From JAIQFL01 sp035295745 (GTDB lineage Bacteria > Acidobacteriota > Terriglobia > Bryobacterales > Bryobacteraceae), in contig DATGIL010000106.1 of the NCBI GenBank assembly GCA_035295745.1, forward strand, positions 1-64,000: a stretch of 64,000 nt of DNA, given 5' to 3'. The notes beneath the pieces were generated by a model that had not been told where the DNA came from, did not search any database, and saw only the letters and a list, made by a program, of their open reading frames with translations. This document shows positions 8,044 to 16,761 of the stretch, piece after piece (positions within the stretch are counted from its first letter, which is position 1; each line of letters starts with the position of its first letter). A program made the translations under genes and the position numbers.

Positions 8044-9369
8044 ATGAACGGGGCGAAGGTAGTTCTTGCGTTCGCCGCTTGCAGCCTGATGCAAGCGCAA
8101 TCCGTCAAAAATCCAGACGATTACCTGGAACAGATCCGCGCCAGGATCCGCGCGATGACGCAGAGAATGCCTCGATACACCTGCGTCCAGACGGTGGAGC
8201 GCAGCTACTATACACATCCCGATCGCAAACCGGCGCCATCCTGCGATCAGATCTCCGCCGATCGCAAGACAGGACGGACGAAGCTGCAACTCTACGCCAC
8301 CGACCGCCTGCGTCTCGATGTCGCGATCGCCGATGGGCGCGAGATTGTGTCATGGGTAGGCGCCGGCAAGTTTGACACACGCCGCGTGGATGAGATCGTA
8401 GGCGAGGGACCGACGGGAACCGGCGCTTTTGGCGGACACCTGGTCGATATCTTCTCCAATTCCGGAGCCAAATTTCAGTTCATCGGCGAAAAGGTAGCCG
8501 GTGGCAAGACTGTCCTCGAATACCGCTTCGTGGTCCCGTTCGAGGCGAGCAATTACCGTATCCGCGGCGAAGATGAATGGCACTTTACCGCGTATGACGG
8601 CACGTTTCAGGTGGACAAGGGCAACCTGGAACTGCTCCATCTGGAGCTGCGCACCGATCAATTGCCAGCGGATACCTTTATGTGCGAATCGAGCACCAGG
8701 CTGGATTATCAGCGCCTGCGAATCGGTGAAAGCGATTTCCTTTTGCCCCAGCAGAGCGAGATGCGTATCCTGCAGACCGATGCGAAAGAGACGAGTAACG
8801 TGACGACGTTCGCCTCCTGCCGGGAATACCACACGGAGTCGACGATCCGCTTCGATGAGGAAGACGCACCAGCGGGGCTCACCCATGGAGCCCAGGCGAC
8901 GGCTGTCGCGAAGCCCCTGCCCGAGGGACTTTCGCTCTCGCTGGCGTTGCTCGATCGAATCGATACTTCGACGGCCGCCGCCGGCGACAAAGTGGCTGCA
9001 CGAGTGACCCACGCGGTGAAGGATCCCAAGTCGAAGGAGACGTTGATTCCGGCCGGCGCCATCGCGCGCGGCAGAATCGCCCGGATGCGCCATCGGGTAG
9101 GCACCCCGCAGGATTTCATCATCAAGATTTCATTCGACTCCCTGGAGATCAACGGCAAAGCGGTACCGCTTTCCGTCCGGCTGGATTCCGTGGAACAGAT
9201 CGATCGCATTCGCGTGCTGATGGCGAATCGGCCAAGAATGCGCGCGAGTTTCTTACAAGGTCCCGACACGTGGGGGGCACTGATTTTTCCGATCGAAAGC
9301 CCCAAGTATGTGGTGCCGGCCGGATACGTCTCTATGTGGCACACCTTCGCTCCCACCGAAGCCAAGTAA
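8044..9369 (+). CDS. Secreted protein of unknown function, 441 aa
   Basis: Not recognised by name. A short signal peptide (VVLAFAACSLMQAQ) precedes a region with PRYTCVQTVERSYY, a stretch seen in acidobacterial secreted proteins of unknown role. Residues from about 300 to the end look like a separate beta-rich domain (GDKVAARVTHAVKD ... LIPAGAIARGRIARM), reminiscent of the C-terminal barrels of TrbI/VirB10-like proteins, but this is only a resemblance. It starts 2 bp after the DUF1080 gene behind an AGG overlap, so co-translation is likely. It is followed directly by the 57-bp repeat array. Confidence 0.7.
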   Translation: MNGAKVVLAFAACSLMQAQSVKNPDDYLEQIRARIRAMTQRMPRYTCVQTVERSYYTHPDRKPAPSCDQISADRKTGRTKLQLYATDRLRLDVAIADGREIVSWVGAGKFDTRRVDEIVGEGPTGTGAFGGHLVDIFSNSGAKFQFIGEKVAGGKTVLEYRFVVPFEASNYRIRGEDEWHFTAYDGTFQVDKGNLELLHLELRTDQLPADTFMCESSTRLDYQRLRIGESDFLLPQQSEMRILQTDAKETSNVTTFASCREYHTESTIRFDEEDAPAGLTHGAQATAVAKPLPEGLSLSLALLDRIDTSTAAAGDKVAARVTHAVKDPKSKETLIPAGAIARGRIARMRHRVGTPQDFIIKISFDSLEINGKAVPLSVRLDSVEQIDRIRVLMANRPRMRASFLQGPDTWGALIFPIESPKYVVPAGYVSMWHTFAPTEAK

Positions 9370-9374
9370 GGACT

Positions 9375-9633
9375 AGCGGCGACGCTTGCTTACGCGCGCG
9401 GCTCGTTGAAGCCAGGGATGTCTGCCCCGCTTGCGGCAACGCTTGCTTACGCGCGCGGCTCGTCGAAGCCAGGGATGTCTGCACCGCTTGCGGCAACGCT
9501 TGCTTACGCGCGGCTCGTTGAAGCCAGGGATGTCTGCCCCGGTAGCGGCGACGCTTGCTTACGCGCGCGGCTCGTTGAACCCAGGAATGTCTGCACCGGT
9601 AGTGGCGACGCTTGCTTACGCGCTCGGATCGTT
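9375..9633 (+). repeat. Tandem array, five 57-bp units of the GC-rich repeat
   Basis: The motif CTTGCTTACG recurs at 9385, 9442, 9499, 9554 and 9611, giving periods of 57, 57, 55 and 57 bp. Each unit has the GC-rich core followed by a variable GGCTCGTTGAAGCCAGG half. The array fills the space between the secreted protein and the PadR gene. Open frames across it are by-products of the period being a multiple of three. Confidence 0.9.
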
Positions 9634-9660
9634 AGCTACCTCGGGCGAGTACGTGCGCTT

Positions 9661-9712
9661 GCGAGCCGCGCGCGTGAGCAAGCGATGTCCGGATTTTTCA
9701 CAGCTTCTCACG
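9661..9712 (-). repeat. Inverted copy of the GC-rich repeat with extended flank
   Basis: Read on the minus strand, this copy has a flank containing GCTGTGAAAAATCCGG before the core, and the same flank occurs at about 58710. Its core and downstream part match locus 23311-23349 over some 39 bp, so repeat modules are being mixed between loci. CGCTTGC and GCAAGCG at its ends can pair. Confidence 0.75.
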
Positions 9713-9891
9713 CGTGCGGCTCCGAACCCGGCCCGATCGGAAACAGCATGCTTCCGTCGGGGAGACAGATTCTCGTGTCGTCATGTCCCTGCAACAGCGG
9801 GCAGATCCGCATACGGGCGATTGGATTGGATCATAGCGGATCAGGAGGCCGCCCTGAACCAAGCACCCTAACCAACCCCTGCCGTTCCCGT

Positions 9892-9920
9892 CTAACGTGA
9901 TCATACCTAACGTCGCGTTA
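9892..9920 (+). promoter_or_regulatory. Possible PadR operator / -10 region
   Basis: CTAACGT is repeated at 9892-9898 and 9907-9913, and TAACG-TCG-CGTTA forms an inverted repeat that runs into the start codon at 9920. TAACGT also sits 6 nt before the ATG as a possible weak -10 box. Autoregulation by the PadR protein encoded here is a reasonable guess. Confidence 0.3.
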
Positions 9921-10252
9921 TGCGGGAAAACAAACTGCCGGACATTACTCATCTGCAGTTCCTGGTGCTGGGCGTCCTGCTGAACGGCGAGCAGCCTGGG
10001 CGGACCGTCCGCGAAGCCATCGCACGATTCGGCGTGCGCCGCAATGGACCTGCGTTCTACCAGATGATGGCGCGCCTGGAGCGCGATGGCCTCGTCGAAG
10101 GTTGGTACGAACAGATTCCCGTGGGCGGCCAGAAGGTCACTGAACGGCGCTACCGCATTCGTCCAGCGGGCTCCAAGGTCTGGACTCAGACTCGCAGCTT
10201 CTATGAGCGCGTAAGCCTCGCCGCCGTCCGCCAGGAGTGGTCGAATGCTTGA
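9920..10252 (+). CDS. PadR-family transcriptional regulator
   Basis: 110 residues forming a winged helix: LQFLVLGVLL near residue 12, REAIARFGV, then the recognition and wing region FYQMMARLERDGLVEG and ERRYRI. This is the short PadR form that in Acidobacteria commonly precedes ADOP-type permease genes. It overlaps the permease start at 10245 by 8 bp, so the two are translationally coupled. Repeats around its own start codon could be its operator. The ligand is unknown. Confidence 0.85.
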   Translation: MRENKLPDITHLQFLVLGVLLNGEQPGRTVREAIARFGVRRNGPAFYQMMARLERDGLVEGWYEQIPVGGQKVTERRYRIRPAGSKVWTQTRSFYERVSLAAVRQEWSNA

Positions 10253-12877
10253 GCCGCGATGGGTCCGATGGCTGGCCTCCCTGCTGCCCGAGGATGCGCG
10301 CACCGATCTCTTCGAGCCGTCATATCACGATCTGCGTTTCGCTCATGTCTCGGCAGCCACGGGCAGTCTCTGGCTCGCCACCCGAGTCCTCGTGCTCTTC
10401 TTCGAATGCTGGCTGCTGTGGGGGCGCGAAATTCCTGTCCGTCGAAACCAGTCCGCACCGCCCAAGGAGCGATTTGCCATGTTTCTCTATCTTGTCCGTC
10501 ACGCTTTGCGCCTCTTGGTGCGCGAGCCTGCCTTCGCCCTCGCTGCCATCGTCACGCTGGCACTCGGGGTGGGAGCAAACGTCGCCGTTCTTCGCGGTGG
10601 TGGAAGCGGTCCTGCTGCGCCCGTTTCCATATCCTGACGCCGGCCGCCTGGTTATCCTCAATCATCGCGATCGGCGCACCGGCATCACCAAAGAATTCAT
10701 CGCCATCGGCGATTATCTGGACTTGACGCAGCGCCAATCCAGCTTAGAATCGATTGGCGCCTACGGCAACGGCCAGTCGACCCTGTTCGGCGTGGGTGAG
10801 CCATTTCGCGTGGAGACCCTCGGTGCCGGACCCGGACTCTTGGAGACACTCGGCGCACATCCCGCGATGGGGCGCGGTATCCAACCATCCGACGCGCGTC
10901 CCGGCGCGCCACCCGTCGTGCTGCTCAGCTATGAGCTTTGGCAGACCCGCTTCGGTTCCGATCCGCAAATCATCGGGCGGGGCATCAAGCTCGGACAGAC
11001 GGAGCGCCAAATCGTTGGTGTGGCGCCGCCAGGCTTCCGATTCCCGCCTGCTACCCGCACCGACGTGATCGTGCCGGAGACTCTGCCGGTGGAAGCACCC
11101 GCCGAACGCAAGTCGGGATGGGTCTTCGCGATCGCCCGCCTGAAACCGGGCGTTCCGTTGAGTGAAGCGGGCGCCAGCCTCTCTACACTCTCGCGCCAGA
11201 TGGAGCAGGAGCATCCGCGCAGTAATCTCGGCTCGGAGTATTTCGCGATTTCCTTGCGCGATGCGCTCGTCGGCAACACCAAGCCGGCGTTGATCCTGAT
11301 GCTGGCAGCAGTCACGGTGGTGCTCATCATCGCCTGTGCCAACGTCGCCAACCTGTTGCTGGCACGCTCCCTGGCGCGCAGACGGGAGATGGCGTTGCGC
11401 GTGGCGTTGGGCGCCGGACGCGGCCGGCTCACTGCGCAACTCCTCACCGAGAGCCTCGTGCTGGCCACGGTGGCAGGCATGGTAGGGATCGCGATCGCCC
11501 ACTGGGGCGCGCGGGCGCTCGTCACTCTGGTACCGAAATCGGTGAGCGTTCCCGGAATCGCCGACGTGCACATCAATGGCGGAGTGCTTGCATTCGCGCT
11601 CGGTATCACACTGCTCACCGCACTGGTCTTCGGCCTGGTTTCAGCCGCTACCCTTCGCACTCGTGAGACAGCCGGCATCATTGCGGCGTCCAACCGCGCG
11701 AGCATGAGTACGCGAGCCCGCCGCGCCGCATCAGTACTGGTCGCCATGGAGATCGCCTTTGCGATCGTCCTCCTCATTGGCGCGGGACTCATCATGCGAA
11801 GCTTCTCGCGACTGCTCTCCGTTGACCCAGGGTTTCGCACGAACAACGTGATGACCCTGGACGTGCAAATGCCTGCGGACCGCTATCGCGATCCTGAGGC
11901 GAGGCGCGCGCTCTTCACTCGCGCTTTTACCGCACTGGAAGCGCTGCCCAGTGTTCAGATCTCGGGCGCAGGCGTCGTCACACCGCTAACGGGCAACAAC
12001 TGGACCACCTCGCTGGAACGGCCCGAAAAGCCGCTCGCGCCCGGAGAGCGCCCCCCGGAGGTTGGCTGGCAAGTGGCGTCCGGAGGCTACTTCCGTGCAC
12101 TCCAGATTCCGGTTCTTTCGGGGCGCCTGTTCGATGCCCGCGACGCAGCCGGCGCCCGCTCGGTGATCATCAGCGAGGCCGTCGAGAAGCAGTATTTTCC
12201 CAACGAGCATGCCGTGGGGCGCGAGATCAAGAGCGGCGATGGAAGGTGGCAGATTGTCGGCGTGGTCGGCAACATCCGGCGCGCCGGCCTGCGCGACGAT
12301 CCGCGAGCCGATCTCTACTTTCCCTTTGAGCGCGATCCTTCCAACCGCATTACGCTGTTCGTTCGCACTTCGTCGAACCCGCTCGCCTTGCTGCCTTCAA
12401 TGCAGAACGCTTTACGGTCCATCGAGCCTAATGTCGTGTTTGTGGAATCACTGACCATGTCCGCAATCGCCGGCCAATCCCTCGAAGTAACCAACCTGGC
12501 CTTATGGTTGCTCGGCCTCTTCGCCATCACTTCGCTCGCCCTCGCCGCCGTCGGCATCTACAGTGTCATGTCGTACGTGGTGCGGCAACGCACCCGCGAG
12601 ATCGGAACGCGAGTCGCGCTGGGTGCCACGAGGCGCGATATCGAGTGGATGGTGATGCGGCAAGGCATCGGGATTGCCGCTCTCGGCACCACGATCGGGC
12701 TGGCGGCGGGGCTGGTGGCGGCCCGTTCGCTCTCGTCGATCCTCTATGGCATCTCGGCGGGAGACCCCGCTACCGCTGCGGCGTCCGCCGCGTTCCTGGT
12801 CTTAACCACGATGGCGGCATGCTACCTCCCGGCACGCGGCCTCGGTCGACCCTGCGCGTACTCTCGCCGAACAGTGA
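10245..12877 (+). pseudogene. ADOP-type ABC transporter permease with two frameshifts
   Basis: The N-terminal prefix (MLEPRWVRWLASLLPEDAR) and the MacB-like start (LLVREPAFALAAIVTLALG) are in the frame of 10245, but VEAVLLRPFPYPDAGRLV, which must follow, is one frame on; the shift is at about 10587-10592 (GTTCTTCGCG). The middle then reads normally through both FtsX-like permease parts (LLLARSLARRREMALRVALG; RTREIGTRVALGATRRDI). At about 12836-12839 a second shift follows CYLPAR; the next frame gives ASVDPARTLAEQ and a stop at 12875-12877, the usual ADOP ending. ADOPs are duplicated MacB-like permeases, often with no partner ATPase gene nearby. Two shifts in the same direction mean a decaying gene or two sequencing errors. 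Confidence 0.82.
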
Positions 12878-12921
12878 GCCGGATCCCACGCAACTTGTGG
12901 GAAAATTCGAGTGGGATTACC

Positions 12922-13758
12922 GTGCCGATTCGCGTGAATGGGGAGACCCTGGACGATCAGGAGATTGCAGAAGAAGCGCGCGCCATGCTGCCGCGCCTTG
13001 CGGAGGTCATGGCGGGAGAGTCGCGAGGCGCAGTTCTCGCCCGCGCCAAAGAGTGGGCTCGCGAAAATGTGATCGAGCGCGCGCTGCTTCGGCAGGCCGC
13101 GATTGCGGACCCCGAACCGGTCAGCGAGCCGGAATTACAGGCGGCCATCGAAAAGCTCGGGCTGAAGGACCGTCCAGCCGCCTGCCTCAATAAAGACACG
13201 CCTGGCATGACCGACGCTGAAGTAGCGTTCCGCATCGATCGCCTGCAGCAACGCCTTTCCGCCAAACTCCAGCCGCCCAAGAGCAAAGAGATCGGCGAGT
13301 ACTTCAAGAAGAATGCCGGCCAGTTTTGCGCGCCCGAGATGGTCCGCGCCGCGCACATCGTCAAGAACATCGATGAGCGCACGGACGAGGCCTCCGCCCG
13401 GGCCGCTATTGAGGAGATCGCGGCGAAGCTCACAAACGGAGCCGATTTCGCGCAGCTTGCGGATGAACTCTCCGACTGCCCCGGAAAGGGCGGCGACCTC
13501 GGCTTCTTTCCTCGCGGCAGCATGGTCCCGGAATTTGAGCGGGTAGTCTTCGCCATGTCGCCGGGCCAGACTAGCACGCCCTTTCGCACCCCCTTCGGCT
13601 ATCACGTCGCGAAGCTCCTGGAATACAGTCCCGCGCGTGCGCTAACTTTTCCGGAGGTGCGCGACCGCATCGCCGACGCGTTGTACACCGCCAAGCGGCA
13701 GCGTGCCGTGGAGCGCTATCTCGATCACCTCCGCGCGAATGCGGTGATCGAGACGTGA
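12922..13758 (+). CDS. Parvulin-type peptidyl-prolyl isomerase (PpiC)
   Basis: 278 residues from the GTG at 12922, the first good start after the true permease stop; GAGTGGG just upstream may serve as Shine-Dalgarno. The N-terminal half is helical (SurA/PpiC-like chaperone part). The parvulin domain occupies roughly residues 140-240, with RAAHIVKN, GADFAQLADELSDCPGKGGDLGF and the closing TPFGYHVAKLLE. No signal peptide is seen, so it may be cytoplasmic, or the start may be wrong. It overlaps the FGE gene by 4 bp (GTGA). The continuous frame from the permease into this gene is a frameshift artefact. Confidence 0.82.
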   Translation: MPIRVNGETLDDQEIAEEARAMLPRLAEVMAGESRGAVLARAKEWARENVIERALLRQAAIADPEPVSEPELQAAIEKLGLKDRPAACLNKDTPGMTDAEVAFRIDRLQQRLSAKLQPPKSKEIGEYFKKNAGQFCAPEMVRAAHIVKNIDERTDEASARAAIEEIAAKLTNGADFAQLADELSDCPGKGGDLGFFPRGSMVPEFERVVFAMSPGQTSTPFRTPFGYHVAKLLEYSPARALTFPEVRDRIADALYTAKRQRAVERYLDHLRANAVIET

Positions 13759-14744
13759 AGCGCGAATTCGAAATCTACACTCAAATGGGCGTTCCGCACC
13801 CGTGTTGCGTTCCGAGCTTGCGGCGGGCGCACCAATTGCAGGAATGCCGCCGAGCCTCGGCAGAGCGGCTTCGCGCGATCGGCGGATCTCGCGAGGGCAT
13901 GCTCCACATTCCCGGCGGTGCCTTTCTGATGGGAACCGACCACGCCGGTTATCCCGCCGATGGCGAGGGGCCCATCCGCGAAATCTTGCTGGATGGCTTC
14001 TTCATCGACGCGGAGCCCGTCCGCAACTGGCAGTTTCAGGAATTCGTAGACGCGACCGGCTATCGCACCGAGGCCGAAAAGTTCGGATGGTCATTCGTTT
14101 TTCGTGGCCACATCGCGCCCGAACGATTCAACGAACTGGTCGACCAGACGGTTCGCGGCCTGAGCTGGTGGTGCAAGGTGAACGGCGCGAACTGGCAGCA
14201 TCCGGAAGGCCCCGATTCGTCGATTCGTGGACGCGAAGATTATCCCGTGGTCCACGTCTCCTGGAACGACGCAACGGCCTGGTGCGCCTGGGCACACAAG
14301 CGCTTGCCCACGGAAGCCGAGTGGGAGTACGCTGCTCGCGGAGGGCTGGAGCAGAAGCTCTACCCGTGGGGCGACGAGCTGACTCCGGACGGCCGTCATC
14401 TCTGCAACATCTGGCAGGGTGAGTTCCCGGACCACGATACCGGAGAGGACGGCTACACCGCGCCGGCCCCAGCCACGGCATTCCCGCCGAATGCGTATGG
14501 ACTCTATGGAGTCTCCGGCAACACCTGGGAGTGGTGCGCCGATTGGTTCGACGCCGACTGGCACGTGACGGCATCGCCCTTCAACCCGCAAGGCCCGCCG
14601 CACGGTCAGGGAAGAGTGATGAAAGGCGGATCGTACCTGTGTCATCAATCCTACTGCAATCGCTATCGCGTGGCAGCGCGCACGTCCAACACCCCCGACA
14701 GCAGCACCACCAACATCGGCTTCCGATGCGTTTCCGACGAGTAG
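13755..14744 (+). CDS. Formylglycine-generating enzyme (SUMF1-type)
   Basis: 329 residues. The whole FGE-sulfatase domain is present, from IPGGAFLMGTD near residue 54 to IGFRCVSDE at the end. The two active-site cysteines are there, Cys296 and Cys301 in GGSYLCHQSYCNRYR, with the CxxxxC spacing of true FGEs, which oxidise a Cys in sulfatases to formylglycine using copper and oxygen. Many bacterial relatives lack these cysteines. The N-terminal HPCCVPS is also usual in this group. The GTG start overlaps the isomerase stop, so both are in one transcript. No sulfatase gene is in the window, so the target lies elsewhere. Confidence 0.88.
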   Translation: MKREFEIYTQMGVPHPCCVPSLRRAHQLQECRRASAERLRAIGGSREGMLHIPGGAFLMGTDHAGYPADGEGPIREILLDGFFIDAEPVRNWQFQEFVDATGYRTEAEKFGWSFVFRGHIAPERFNELVDQTVRGLSWWCKVNGANWQHPEGPDSSIRGREDYPVVHVSWNDATAWCAWAHKRLPTEAEWEYAARGGLEQKLYPWGDELTPDGRHLCNIWQGEFPDHDTGEDGYTAPAPATAFPPNAYGLYGVSGNTWEWCADWFDADWHVTASPFNPQGPPHGQGRVMKGGSYLCHQSYCNRYRVAARTSNTPDSSTTNIGFRCVSDE

Positions 14745-14747
14745 GAT

Positions 14748-14800
14748 GTGGCGCAAAGACTCTTCTTTGCCGTCTCGACATTCCTGTCGAGACTTTTCGG
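14748..14800 (+). repeat. Solo double-hairpin repeat
   Basis: A forward copy starting GTGGCGC 4 bp after the FGE stop. Hairpins: GCAAAGA-CTCT-TCTTTGC and GTCTCGACA-TTCC-TGTCGAGAC, followed by CTTTTCGG. It sits between converging genes, where it could act as a terminator. Confidence 0.8.
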
Positions 14801-14917
14801 AGCGTCCACCATGCTTGAGTCACAGCGTGGAAACCTGGTGACAGCGTCCACGGTCGTCGGAAGAAAGGGAGGCTCGATGATCTGCCCTCGGCAGGCGAAA
14901 GCGCCTGCCCACGCCTT

Positions 14918-16714
14918 TCATTGCACCTGATAGTGCGATCGTACGCGGCGCGCCGCCGCGCGACCCACGATCGCCGCGAGTTGATCCTCCGTGGCGGCCT
15001 TCACCAGTTCCGAACTGCCGAACTGCTTCAACAGCTTCTGTACCGTCAACTTCCCCACGCCTTCAATCTGATCGAGCTCGCTGGTAAGCTGCCGTGCATT
15101 GCGGCGCGACCGATGGAACGTGACTGCGAAGCGATGCGCCTCGTCGCGGATCGACTGGATCAAATGAAGAATCGGCGAGAAGCGATCGAGCACCACCGGC
15201 TCGTCTTCCTGGCCGTAAACGTAGATGATCTCCTCACGCTTGGCAATCGACGCCAGCGGCTGATCGACCACACCAATGGCCTCCAGCGCATCCGCTGCCG
15301 CATGCAATTGTCCCAGGCCGCCATCGATCAGGACCAGGCCGGGCATCGGCTGATTCTCTTCCTGCAGGCGCGAATACCGGCGTGTCACCACTTCGCGCAT
15401 GCTGGCGAAATCGTCGTTGCCGATCACAGTGCGGATGATGAATTTGCGGTAGTCCGCCTTTTTCATCTTCCCGTCTTCCCACACCACCATGCTTGCCACT
15501 TTATCGGTGCCTTGAATATGCGAGATATCGAAGCACTCGATGCGCGCAGGCGCGTTCGGAAGATTCAACGAATCCTGGAGCGCCTCCTGAATCGCGCGCG
15601 ACGATGGCTTGAGCACCCGGAATCGCGCGTCGAAACTGTGCTTGGCGTTGGTGCCCACCAGGTCGAGCAACGCCTTCTTCTGCCCGCGCTGCGGCGTGCG
15701 GATCTCCACCTTGCGATTCCGCTTCTCCGACAGCAGTTCCTCCAGCGCTTGGCGATCTTCGAAATCCACCGGCACATGGATCTCCGAAGGGACGTACTGT
15801 TGGTCGAGGTAAAGCTGCTGCAGCAGCGACGAGAAGAATTCGGGCTGATCGAATTCCATCTGGTCTTCCCAGAAAAACTCCCGCCGGTCGACAATCTGCC
15901 CGTTGCGCAGATGAAAGAGGTTCAGCGCCACCAGGGGCGGCTCCGCGTAGCAGGCGAAGATATCGACGTCATCGCCCTTCGCAGCCGCCATCTTCTGCCG
16001 CTCCTCAATCTCCTCGACCGTGGCCAGCAGATCGCGCAGCGACGCAGCCTCCTCGAATCGCGTGGCCTCCGAGGCCTCTTCCATGCGAGCCCGCAGTCCG
16101 CGCGCCAGGTCTGAGTGGCGGCCTTCGAGGAACAGCTTGACGTCGCGCACCGCTCCGGCGTAAATGTCGTCCGTCGTAAGGCCTTGCACGCAAGGTCCCA
16201 GGCAGCGGTGAATGTGGTACTGCAGGCACGGCTTGGGATGGAAGCGCGTGAGATCGATCTTGCACGAGGGCACCAGGAAGTGCCGGTGAATGAAATGCAC
16301 CAGACGGTGCGCCAGATTGGCCGGAAAATACGGACCGTAATACGTCGCGCCATCCTTACGGAGGCGGCGCGTCACGTATACCCGCGGGTACTTTTCGCTG
16401 GTGAGCTTGATGTACGGATACGTCTTGTCGTCGCGGAGCAGGATGTTGAAGCGCGGCTTGTACTGCTTGATGAGATTATTCTCGAGCGCCAGCGCTTCTT
16501 TTTCGTTGTCGACCAGGATGTAGTCGACGTCGTGCGCCTCCGAAATCAGCGTGCCCGTCTTGACGTCCGCCAGCTTGTCTTCGGAGAAGTAGCTGCGCAC
16601 GCGATTGCGCAGGATCTTGGCTTTGCCCACGTAGATAACGCGGCCGCCGGCATCCTTATATAGATACACTCCCGGCGAAAGGGGAAGCTGCGAGACCTTT
16701 TCACGGAGTTCCAT
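14918..16714 (-). CDS. uvrC: Excinuclease ABC subunit C
   Basis: 598 residues, the usual length. The GIY-YIG nuclease domain (3' incision) is at the N-terminus, with PGVYLYKDAGGRVIYVGKAK at residues 14-33. A UvrB-binding UVR motif follows near 205-235 (RFEEAASLRDLL). The RNase H-like domain for the 5' incision holds ECFDISHIQG, LVLIDGGLGQ and DEAHRFAVTFHR. The C-terminus has a helix-hairpin-helix (IEGVGKLTVQKLL). It acts with UvrAB in nucleotide excision repair. The start at 16714 is an ATG right before the GIY-YIG domain. It is monocistronic and converges on the FGE gene. Confidence 0.97.
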   Translation of the reverse strand: MELREKVSQLPLSPGVYLYKDAGGRVIYVGKAKILRNRVRSYFSEDKLADVKTGTLISEAHDVDYILVDNEKEALALENNLIKQYKPRFNILLRDDKTYPYIKLTSEKYPRVYVTRRLRKDGATYYGPYFPANLAHRLVHFIHRHFLVPSCKIDLTRFHPKPCLQYHIHRCLGPCVQGLTTDDIYAGAVRDVKLFLEGRHSDLARGLRARMEEASEATRFEEAASLRDLLATVEEIEERQKMAAAKGDDVDIFACYAEPPLVALNLFHLRNGQIVDRREFFWEDQMEFDQPEFFSSLLQQLYLDQQYVPSEIHVPVDFEDRQALEELLSEKRNRKVEIRTPQRGQKKALLDLVGTNAKHSFDARFRVLKPSSRAIQEALQDSLNLPNAPARIECFDISHIQGTDKVASMVVWEDGKMKKADYRKFIIRTVIGNDDFASMREVVTRRYSRLQEENQPMPGLVLIDGGLGQLHAAADALEAIGVVDQPLASIAKREEIIYVYGQEDEPVVLDRFSPILHLIQSIRDEAHRFAVTFHRSRRNARQLTSELDQIEGVGKLTVQKLLKQFGSSELVKAATEDQLAAIVGRAAARRVRSHYQVQ

Positions 16715-16761
16715 TGAGGCGAGGCTGTATCTTTAATTATAGCGGTCGCATCACCACAACC

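Noticed and set aside
9406..9900. Open reading frames of 150-165 codons over the 57-bp array
   Set aside because: They encode the repeat itself in a period divisible by three, with no start signal, and continue into unrelated sequence.
10237..13758. A single 1173-codon permease-isomerase fusion protein
   Set aside because: Its first 115 or so codons are not permease-like, while the true N-terminus is in another frame, and the normal permease ending and stop are found in the third frame at 12839-12877. Frameshifts explain it.
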